Assembly: GCA_036245525.1 (NCBI GenBank)
Contig: BTPG01000005.1
Location: 209,110,111 to 209,174,110, forward strand
Source: Semisulcospira habei
Lineage: Eukaryota > Mollusca > Gastropoda > Semisulcospiridae
Length of the DNA: 64,000 nucleotides
Direction: 5' to 3'
Shown here: one piece after another, positions 45,297-54,890 of the stretch
How positions within the stretch are numbered: the stretch's first letter is position 1
How the letters are laid out: the number at the start of each line of letters is the position of its first letter
The notes under the pieces: generated by a model
Databases searched by the model: none
The model's input: only the letters and a program-made list of their open reading frames with translations
What the model was told of the DNA's origin: nothing
Position numbers and translations under genes: made by a program

Positions 45297-45334
<38 letters not shown>
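44936..45334. repeat. (TG)n-rich microsatellite
   Basis: 400 bp of TG with CG, TTTG and TATG interruptions; two near-duplicate halves (44970-45020, 45065-45125). Its ORFs are artefacts. Confidence 0.96.
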
Positions 45335-45336
<2 letters not shown>

Positions 45337-45369
45337 TCGAAATCACAATATTTACATACTACATAGTAA

Positions 45370-45490
45370 TGAAGGAGACAGATCGACCATGCTAGTTGAC
45401 TACTAGAGTAAGAATAGCTTGGCGCCCACGGGCTCCAAACTATTCTGGCACTACCCTTGCACTCTCATGGCTGATCCATATCATATTATA
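45370..45490. mobile_element. T-type palindrome, diverged
   Basis: AGACAGATCGACCATGCTAG, AGCTTGGCGCCCACGGGC, GGCACTACCCTTGCA, CATGGCTGATCC. Confidence 0.65.
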
Positions 45491-45515
45491 TATGTATACA
45501 TAAGGACTGGATAGT

Positions 45516-45715
45516 TTAATCCCTGGTCTGCCGGTGCACTGCAAGCGAACACCGCCCAGATGCAAGAGACATAAATCCTCATGAGCCCCCGCAGTCGCCA
45601 CTAACTTACCGCAGTCGCCACTAACTTACCGCAGTCGCCACTAACGTACCGCAGTCGCCACTAACGTACCGCAGTCGCGGGGGGCTCATGAAAATTTATG
45701 GCTCTTGCTATTCGT
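45516..45715. mobile_element. F2 element with a 20-bp tandem repeat in the hairpin centre
   Basis: GCAAGAGACATAAATCCTCA arm, then GCAGTCGCCACTAACTTACC four times, then the other arm GGGGGGCTCATGAAAATTTA. Confidence 0.85.
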
Positions 45716-46129
45716 GTGTTCTGTACTTAAATGTTCAGATCCGTGTTGATCACTCAGTGACGCGAGTGTCAGTCAGAGTGTTGTGGTTTCAGACGCGCTG
45801 GGCTAAAAGTGCACACAATGTCCGGTTATATTGCCTTTATTCACCTTGCTGTACACAATGTGTAATACGTTTCTGGGACTGAAACAGACGCGATCAAGGG
45901 GAGAAGAGCGACTAGTCGCTTCCAAAGCCAAACAGTGCAGTAAGGGTAATCACACAGAGAAAACTAGCGGCAACAGTAGACACTGTGTATAAAGCTTGTT
46001 CACTGACACCTCACTAACACATGGCCAGGTTTCGCCCAAAAAGTAACGCAGCCTTTGTTTTGTCAATATGTAAATGGAATCATTGAATACGCCAATACAA
46101 GAAGCTAATCTGAGTTTATAGAAATGTTA
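45716..46129. other. Non-coding DNA; first copy of a local duplication
   Basis: 45950-46070 resembles 46495-46610 (ACACTGTGTAT, CTTGTTCACTGA, CACC/ACCTCA, AAAGTAA). No coding. Confidence 0.5.
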
Positions 46130-46490
46130 CAGTTTTACCCAAGCATAGAATTATATTGCGTTACATGTCAAATGTTTGTCAAAATTGTACAGGTCACGCA
46201 CAACATCATATCATCTCAACATTTTCGATATATCTATCTTGTCAGCTAAATCTCAAAGTTACAATTTCACAGCACATTGAAGCCTCTTCTTTTCTACGTC
46301 ATATAAAGTTATGAATTTGTTTTCTTCAAACATATTAGACGGGTGGGGTTTGTGTATGTGTGTTGTGTAGCGGGTTGGGGGTGGGGGTGTATGAGGCCGG
46401 GTGGGGTGAGGGGGAGTGCGGGTGAAGGGAGGAGAGCGGGCTCCCGTCCCTGATCCCGGTTCCACCGCCACTGACCGCCAAGAAAGACTG
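46130..46490. repeat. Duplicate of the 3' UTR region of the RING/B-box gene
   Basis: Matches 47890-48150 in the same orientation (GTTTTACC-AAGCATA, TGTCAAAATTGTACAGGTCAC, CTCAAAGTTACAA, CATATAAAGTTA, GGCCAAGAAAGA-type), with a G-rich insertion between. Confidence 0.7.
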
Positions 46491-47038
46491 CAGAGAGAAC
46501 ACAGAGAGAACTAACTGCAACAGCAGACACTGTGTATGAAACTTGTTCACTGATACCTCAGTAACACAGGTTTTGCCCCAAAAGTAATGTAGCCGTTGTA
46601 TTGTAAAACGTGACATCACACATTACAGGTGAAATGGACAGTTTACAATATAACTCATTTGAAAAGTCTTGACGAGACAAATTTAGATATATTATTATGT
46701 TTCAATTGTATTTGGTATGATTTAATGGTACACCTCTAAATGTTTCACAAGTCTGGTAAAACATTGCAAAAATAGGGGAAACACAAATTCCAGTTTTACG
46801 ATTTCACAATTTCACTACATTAAAGTCATGTCCACACGGCAAGCAAACATCAAGCCAAAAATATTCACACTCGCAATAGTCCACGCGAAAGCGGCGCGGT
46901 TTACAGGTGTGAGAGATGAAAGAAGTTATTTAGTAGGTCGGCAATATAAACAATCAAGCAAAAATGCGAGAAGCTAATCCGAACATTCTCTCCCTTGTGC
47001 ATGGTGGCGCCTGTACTATAAACAGTTTTTAATATATG
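46491..47038. other. Non-coding DNA
   Basis: Second half of the local duplication (46495-46610), then AT-rich sequence without features. Confidence 0.5.
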
Positions 47039-47115
47039 TTAACCCCTTCACGGCCGAGAGAAAGCGAACATGATGCATCAACAAGAGACATAGATCATCA
47101 TTACCCCCCCCCCCC

Positions 47116-47171
<56 letters not shown>

Positions 47172-47520
47172 GCAGTTGCATGGGGATCTATGCTTCTTGC
47201 TGAAACTACTTTATATCCATGTTCCGTTGACAGCTTGTGATCAAATTTAACTCATTCTACCCCAACACCGAATTCCCCAAATTTTTCCCTTGTCCTCTGA
47301 AGACTGCATTGCAGTGCAGGACACAGATCGACCATGATAGTTCAAGGGTGATGCCAGAATGGCTTGGCGCCCATAGGCGCCAAGCGATTCTGGCGTCACC
47401 CTTGAGCTATCATGGTCGATCCTTATCTTGCTGTGGCGTGTCTGGGGTAGAATGAGTTAACGTTGAATTCACAATCATTTCTACAAGACAATCTCCGTCC
47501 TCTGGCAGAGAAGGGGTTAA
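47039..47520. mobile_element. F2 element hosting a nested T2 element and a (CA)n centre
   Basis: Ends TTAACCCCTTCACGGC and CAGAGAAGGGGTTAA. The hairpin centre has grown into C-run plus (CA)n (47105-47170). T2 lies at 47247-47460. Confidence 0.88.
47247..47460. mobile_element. T2 palindromic element nested in F2
   Basis: TTAACTCATTCTACCCC and GGGGTAGAATGAGTTAA ends; arms CATGATAGTTCAAGGGTG around GGCGCCCATAGGCGCC. Confidence 0.92.
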
Positions 47521-47579
47521 TATCTTCAACACGCTAATGCAGTCGGCTAATCTGAATACGCTAACACAAGAAGCTAATC

Positions 47580-47900
47580 TGAGTACAGAAATGTTACCAG
47601 GGGCGGATCAGTTACCTGGAAGGTGTGTGTGTGTGTGTGTGGGGAGGGGAGGGGGGGGGGGCGGGGGCGTTCCCACTTTTTGTTTGGGACCTTCTACCTG
47701 ACAAAAAGGCCTCCCCGACGCTAGAACTTCTTCTTCCAGTGGCCAAAATATCAAACAACTAAGGGTGAGGGGGGGGGGAGGGGGGATATTGTTATAGCAC
47801 TTTAAACAATTTTGGGTCTCGGTGGTGGGGGTGTAGTGGGGGGGGGGGACGAAACCCCTAGGACCCCCCCCCCCCCCTCCCTGATCTGCCCCTGGTTACA
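47580..47900. repeat. G-rich repeat, second copy
   Basis: See 38680-39190. Long G-runs around 47640-47670, 47770 and 47840. Confidence 0.65.
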
Positions 47901-48196
47901 GTTTTACCTAAGCATATAATTATATCGCGTTAAAAGTCACTTGTCAAAATTGTACAGGTCACACACACCATCATATTATCTCAACATTTTTATTGTCGAC
48001 ATCTATATTGTCAGTTAAATCTCAAAGTTACAACTTCATAGCACATTGATGCCTCTTCTCGATGTCATATAAAGTTAGGGAGGAGAGAAGAGGGGGTGGC
48101 CTCCCGTCCCCGCCTCCCTGTTTCAACGCCAGTGATGGCCAAGAAAGATTACATTTTTTTTGCGTAGACTGCTCCAAACAATTAAAACAAAACGCT
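47890..48196 (-). other. 3' UTR region of the RING/B-box gene
   Basis: Non-coding; duplicated at 46130-46490. No strong AATAAA was identified close to the stop. Confidence 0.5.
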
Positions 48197-48441
48197 TTAC
48201 GTGTAGAGCAAGACCTCGGTTTCTTTTGCCCCGTGACACACCACCCACAGCCTGAATAATTCGTCTTTGGCCAGTCGTGCCGGGTGGAGGAGGTCGAAGG
48301 TCACTTTTCCGAGGGTGACGCAGCCGTGGGTATGATCTAGAAAGGTGATACACCTGCCGGCCCGGTCCGCAACTGCTAGCACCTCACGTCTGTAGGTCGG
48401 GGATGCGTAGAAACACACGTCACCGTCACCGTCCCCCATCC
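48197..48441 (-). CDS. Terminal propeller exon (exon 7) and stop
   Basis: MGDGDGDVCFYASPTYRREV, CITFLDHTHGCVTLGKV, HPARLAKDELFRLWVVCHG, TEVLLYT, TAA at 48197-48199. Acceptor GTCGGCCACAG. Confidence 0.85.
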
Positions 48442-51400
48442 CTGTGGCCGACACATGCGGCGTTTAACTACGACGGTGCATTACTTTGAAACTCATCATA
48501 AAACGCCACAGTCAGTGAGTCAATCAGTGAGTCAATCAGTGAATGAGTCAGTCAGTGAGTCAGTGAGTCAATCAGTCTATCAGTTAGTCTATCAGTGAGT
48601 CCGTCAGTGAGTCAGTTTGTGAGTCAGTCAGTGAGCCAGTCAGTGAGTCAATCAGTGAGTCTATCAGTGAGTCAGTCAGTGAGACAGTGAATCAATCAGT
48701 TAAACAGACAGTAAGTCAGTCAGTGAGTCCGTCAGTGAGTTTGTCAATCATTATGTGGATGTGGCAGACATGCCACAGCATAGGCGAAATATGACTAATA
48801 AATGTTGCTGACAGATTCAGTACTAAAGGTGGGCAAATTAGATTGGCCAGAAACGATGTTTAACCCGTTCAGTGCCAGAAACAATGTGAACACCATCCGC
48901 CTGCAAGAGCTATAGATCCTCAAGAGCCCCCGCAGCTGTGAATCCGTGTTGCTGGGGCATCTAGGGGTTTTGGTGTTGAATTAACTCATTCTACCCCAAC
49001 ACCAAAATCCTTAAATTTTGCCCCTGTCCTCTCAAGACTGCATTGCAGTGCAGGACACAGATCGACCATGATAGTTAAAGGGTGATGCCATCACCCTTGA
49101 ACTATCATGGTGGATCCTTATCCTGCTGTGGTGTGTCTGGGGTAGAATGAGTTAACGAAAATTGCAGAAGCACAGTGTGCGTCAGCTGACACTTGACGTG
49201 TTAAACAAAGGAAGTTACTAATGATAAAGAACTGCTCGCCTTCAAAACCGGAAACATGACATCCAAATCCTTTGTTGCCCCGACGGTTATACACGTCCAC
49301 TGTCGGCCCCCTGTCTCTGCTGGCCACGGCAAAGTACTCGCCATCACTGGACACGTCGAAGGCGTCAGCACGGTTGGATTTCAGTTTTATTTGTAGCAGC
49401 GCTGGTGTGTTACGGTCCTTAATCTGCTGGACCTCGTGCGCGCCTGGACACAAACATAGCATAGGGTGTTGAGTATACTTAGGGTGTTGAGTATGTTTAG
49501 GGTGTTGTGTATGCTTCCTTGCAGGCCTGGCCGCTTGGCTGCGGAAAGGCTAAGGGAGGAAACCCCTGACATCAAAGCCCCCGTGTCTCCGGGGAAGGCT
49601 TTTGAGCCAGAGACTAAGACAAGGACAGTCTGATATAAAACCTACGACCTGAGGACCTCGATGCCATCGTCCCAGCCTGCTAGGCCATGGCAAACGAACC
49701 AAGGGTTTAAAGGGTGGGGCCAGTACTGCGCACACTGCACTCCACCAAAAAGCTCCACCGCGCAGGCTTTAGGTTAACGCCCACGGACTATTCCTGCAGA
49801 CGACGTGGGCAAGCCCTATAGAATCTTCGTTCGCGAAGTCAAGCCATGAAAAAAAAAAAGAAAAAAAAAGGGTGTTGAGAATGTTTAGGGTGTTGTGTAG
49901 GCTATATTTAGGGTGTTGAATATGTTTAGGGTGTTGAGTATGTTTAGGGTGTTGTGTATANNNNNNNNNNNNNNNNNNNNNNNNNNNNNNNNNNNNNNNN
50001 NNNNNNNNNNNNNNNNNNNNNNNNNNNNNNNNNNNNNNNNNNNNNNNNNNNNNNNNNNNNNNNNNNNNNNNNNNNNNNNNNNNNNNNNNNNNNNNNNNNN
50101 NNNNNNNNNNNNNNNNNNNNNNNNNNNNNNNNNNNNNNNNNNNNNNNNNNNNNNNNNNNNNNNNNNNNNNNNNNNNNNNNNNNNNNNNNNNNNNNNNNNN
50201 NNNNNNNNNNNNNNNNNNNNNNNNNNNNNNNNNNNNNNNNNNNNNNNNNNNNNNNNNNNNNNNNNNNNNNNNNNNNNNNNNNNNNNNNNNNNNNNNNNNN
50301 NNNNNNNNNNNNNNNNNNNNNNNNNNNNNNNNNNNNNNNNNNNNNNNNNNNNNNNNNNNNNNNNNNNNNNNNNNNNNNNNNNNNNNNNNNNNNNNNNNNN
50401 NNNNNNNNNNNNNNNNNNNNNNNNNNNNNNNNNNNNNNNNNNNNNNNNNNNNNNNNNNNNNNNNNNNNNNNNNNNNNNNNNNNNNNNNNNNNNNNNNNNN
50501 NNNNNNNNNNNNNNNNNNNNNNNNNNNNNNNNNNNNNNNNNNNNNNNNNNNNTTTAGGGTGTTGAATATGTTTAGGGTGTTGAGTATGTTTAGGGTGTTG
50601 AGTATGTTTAGGGTGTTGTGTATATTTAGGGTTGTTGTGTATGTTTAGGGTATTGTGTAGGTTATATTTAGGGTGTTGAATATCTTTAGGGTGTTGAGTA
50701 TGTTTAGGGTGTTGTGTATATTTAGGGTGTTGAGTATGTTTAGGGTGTTGTGTATATTTAGGGTGTTGAATATGTTTAGGGTGTTGAGTATGTTTAGGGT
50801 GTTGAGTATGTTTAGGGTTGTTGAGTATGTTTAGGGTTGTTGTGTATGTTTAGGGTATTGTGTAGGCTATATTTAGGGTGTTGAATATCTTTAGGGTGTT
50901 GAGTATGTTTAGGGTGTTGTGTATATTTAGGGTGTTGAATATGTTTAGGGTGTTGAGTATGTTTAGGGTGTTGAGTATGTTTAGGGTTGTTGAGTATGTT
51001 TAGGGTGTTGAGTATGTTTAGGGTATTGTGTAGGCTATATTTAGGGTGTTGAATATCTTTAGGGTGTTGAGTATGTTTAGGGTGTTGTGTATATTTAGGG
51101 TGTTGAGTATGTTTAGGGTGTTGTGTATATTTAGGGTGTTGAATATGTTTAGGGTGTTGAGTATGTTTAGGGTGTTGAGTATGTTTAGGGTTGTTGAGTA
51201 TGTTTAGGGTTGTTGTGTATGTTTAGGGTATTGTGTAGGCTATATTTAGGGTGTTGAATATCTTTAGGGTGTTGAGTATGTTTAGGGTGTTGTGTATATT
51301 TAGGGTGTTGAATATGTTTAAGGTGTTGTGTATGTTTAGGGTGTTGAATATGTTTAGGGTGTTGAGTATGTTTAGGGTGTTGAGTATGTTTAGGGTGTTG

Positions 51401-54400
51401 TGTATATTTAGGGTTGTTGTGTATGCTTAGGGTGTTGAGTATGTTTAGGGTGTTGAGTATGTTTAGGGTTGTTGAGTATGTTTAGGGTTGTTGTGTATGT
51501 TTAGGGTATTGTGTAGGCTATATTTAGGGTGTTGAATATCTTTAGGGTGTTGAGTATGTTTAGGGTGTTGTGTATATTTAGGGTGTTGAATATGTTTAAG
51601 GTGTTGTGTATGTTTAGGGTGTTGAATATGTTTAGGGTGTTGAGTATGTTTAGGGTGTTGTGTATATTTAGGGTGTTGAATATGTTTAAGGTGTTGTGTA
51701 TGTTTAGGGTGTTGAATATGTTTAGGGTGTTGAGTATGTTTAGGGTGTTGAGTATGTTTAGGGTGTTGTGTATATTTAGGGTTGTTGTGTATGTTTAGGG
51801 TATTGTGTAGGCTATATTTAGGGTGTTGAATATCTTTAGGGTGTTGAGTATGTTTAGGGTGTTGTGTATATTTAGGGTGTTGAGTATGTTTAGGGTGTTG
51901 TGTATATTTAGGGTGTTGAATATGTTTAGGGTGTTGAGTATGTTTAGGGTGTTGAGTATGTTTAGGGTTGTTGAGTATGTTTAGGGTTGTTGTGTTTGTT
52001 TAGGGTATTGTGTAGGCTATATTTAGGGTGTTGAATATCTTTAGGGTGTTGAGTATGTTTAGGGTGTTGTGTATATTTAGGGTGTTGGATATGTTTAAGG
52101 TGTTGTGTATGTTTAGGGTGTTGAGTATGTTTAGGGTGTTGAGTATGTTTAGGGTGTTGAGTATGTTTAGGGTTGTTGAGTATGTTTAGGGTTGTTGTGT
52201 ATGTTTAGGGTATTGTGTAGGCTATATTTAGGGTGTTGAATATCTTTAGGGTGTTGAGTATGTTTAGGGTGTTGTGTATATTTAGGGTGTTGAATATGTT
52301 TAAGGTGTTGTGTATGTTTAGGGTGTTGAGTATGTTTAGGGTGTTGAGTATGTTTAGGGTGTTGAGTATGTTTAGGGTATTTAGGGTGTTGAGTATGTTT
52401 AGGGTGTTGAGTATGTTTAGGGTTGTTGAGTATGTTTAGGGTTGTTGTGTATGTTTAGGGTATTGTGTAGGCTATATTTAGGGTGTTGAATATCTTTAGG
52501 GTGTTGAGTATGTTTAGGGTGTTGTGTATATTTAGGGTGTTGAATATGTTTAAAGGTGTTGTGTATGTTTAGGGTGTTGAGTATGTTTAGGGTGTTGAGT
52601 ATGTTTAGGGTGTTGAGTATGTTTAGGGTTGTTGAGTATGTTTAGGGTTGTTGTGTATGTTTAGGGTATTGTGTAGGCTATATTTAGGGTGTTGAGTATG
52701 TTTAGGGTGTTGTGTATATTTAGGGTGTTGAATATGTTTAAGGTGTTGTGTATGTTTAGGGTGTTGAGTATGTTTAGGGTGTTGAGTATGTTTAGGGTGT
52801 TGAGTATGTTTAGGGTTGTTGAGTATGTTTAGGGTGTTGAGTATGTTTAGGGTTGTTGAGTATGTTTAGGGTTGTTGTGTATGTTTAGGGTTGTTGTGTA
52901 TGTTTAGGGTGTTGAGTATGTTTAGGGTGTTGAGTATGTTTAGGGTGTTGTGTGTGTTTAGGGTGTTGAGTATGCTTAGGGTGTTGAGTATGTTTAGGGT
53001 GTTGAGTATGCTTAGGGTGTTGAGTATGTTTAGGGTGTTGAGTATGCTTAGGGTGTTGAGTATGTTTAGGGTGTTGAGTATGTTTAGGGTGTTGTGTATG
53101 TTTAGGGTGTTGAGTATGTTTAGGGTGTTGAGTATGTTGAGTATGCTTAGGGTGTTGAGTATGCTTAGGGTGTTGAGTATGTTTAGGGTGTTGAGTATGT
53201 TTAGGGTGTTGTGTATGTTTAGGGTGTTGTGTATGTTTAGGGTGTTGAGTATGCTTAGGGTGTTGAGTATGTTTAGGGTGTTGAGTATGTTTAGGGTGTT
53301 GTGTTTGTTTAGGGTGTTGTGTATGTTTAGGGTGTTGAGTATGCTTAGGGTGTTGAGTATGTTTAGGGTGTTGAGTATGTTTAGGGTGTTGAGTATGTTG
53401 AGATTGTTGAGTATGTTTAGGGTGTTGAGTATGTTTAGGGTGTTGAGTATGTTGAGAGTGTTGAGTATGTTTAGGGTGTTGAGTATGTTTAGGGTGTTGA
53501 GTATGTTTAGAGTGTTGAGTATGTTTAGGGTGTTGAATATGTTTAGGGTGTTGTGTATGTTTAGGGTGTTGAGTATGTTTAGGGTACAAGCTGGTTATCC
53601 ATCGTGATTTCACTCTCGTCCGTCGTCGGTACGCAATGCGCATAAGGCCATCTGGCCAATGTGGGCCGCCGTAAGGTGTCCGACGTCGGCACGACGGCCT
53701 TTTGCTCATTGGGTAGTCGTTCGTTCAATCGAAGCCTCACAAGTACCTTCTCCTTTGCTGCCGATGGCGTAGACCGCTGTGCGTTCGGGAACTGGTTTGG
53801 ACAGAACGGGCTGTGCCAGCGTCAGGTACGGGATCTCGCTCAGCTCCTTACTGAAACACGTCAGCAGTAACAGCTCAGTAAGCAAACGATCGTCGGGCCG
53901 ACGTGCGCGGACTCACTGCAGCCGACATCGGCCCGATGACCCGTATGCTTACTGAGAGGCTGGTTACAATTCAAAGATCCAAATAGCGGAACTTGGGTCC
54001 AAAACAGGCTTGCCTTGAAACTAATCTGGCACTACCGTTGAATTATCATGGTCGACCCATCTCCTGCTGTTGTGCGTCAGGGCTGAATGGGTTAACCAGA
54101 CCAACATGGATGCGAACCCAATGCGCAAAACGCTATCGGGCCGACGTCGACCGCCGCTGGCCTGCGAACAGCCATTGCGATCCCGTCCTGACCGAACTGA
54201 ACTGAACCCTATGAAGGCCGGGTAAGACGACGTCCTGATGAAAGCTGTCTATGGGTGATCAGCCACACGTTTAAGCTGTCAGATAGGCCGAGCAGTTAAA
54301 CTTATAAACCACTCAATCGTTTTAAGTACTAGAACTGGAATATTCTATGACTCATAACGGTAGTAGGGGAGCTGGTTAGCTGAGGTGGTAGTGTGTTCGA

Positions 54401-54795
54401 CTTTCGTCCGAAAGGTCGTGGGATCAAACACAGCTGAGGTCAAAACTTGTTAAGACTGTTTTCGGTGCCCCGTCTTTGAAATCACCTTCATGGTGGACAA
54501 AAGACGTACGTTAAACCCTAAACGTTTAACCTTTTTCTCTTTGCGGAATGGACGGTCTAGAATTGGATTACCCGTACACATTTAATCTCTAGAAGAGAGA
54601 AGATGTACATAATTGTCAACTGACCTAAGGAAACGCTTCTTATACACTTTGGAGTCCTCCATGTTGGCCAGAACGATCTCCTGGCTGTCGAGCCAGGCCA
54701 GGGTCACCAGGTGTCGATCAGTGGGGGTATCGAACTGCTTCCGGCCGTTGGCATCAAATACTTGAAGCCTGCTCGAAGCCGTGCCAAGTTTCTGT

Positions 54796-54890
<95 letters not shown>

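Larger units (their letters stand above)
49455..53585. repeat. 18-bp minisatellite (TTTAGGGTGTTGAGTATG) in intron 5, with gap and higher-order pattern
   Basis: About 4 kb including 592 N. Variants (GAGTATG, TGTATA, AATATG, TGTAGGCTATA) form a higher-order unit of about 170-290 bp marked by TTGTGTAGGCTATATTTAGG. It begins 12 bp from the exon 6 acceptor. The array is interrupted by a LINE-A derivative at 49514-49870. Confidence 0.97.

Noticed and set aside
49961..50552. Long ORFs of unknown residues
   Set aside because: They are translations of N in an assembly gap.
50553..53580. Telomeric repeat (TTTAGGG)
   Set aside because: TTTAGGG occurs only once per 18-bp monomer, not in tandem.
52885..53709. 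Long ORFs of MFRVLS or QHPKHT repeats
   Set aside because: The 18-bp period keeps all frames open; composition follows the minisatellite and there is no splice or start context.
54366..54440. Functional tRNA gene
   Set aside because: Box A is good but box B is imperfect and the sequence does not close an acceptor stem; it is better explained as a SINE head.
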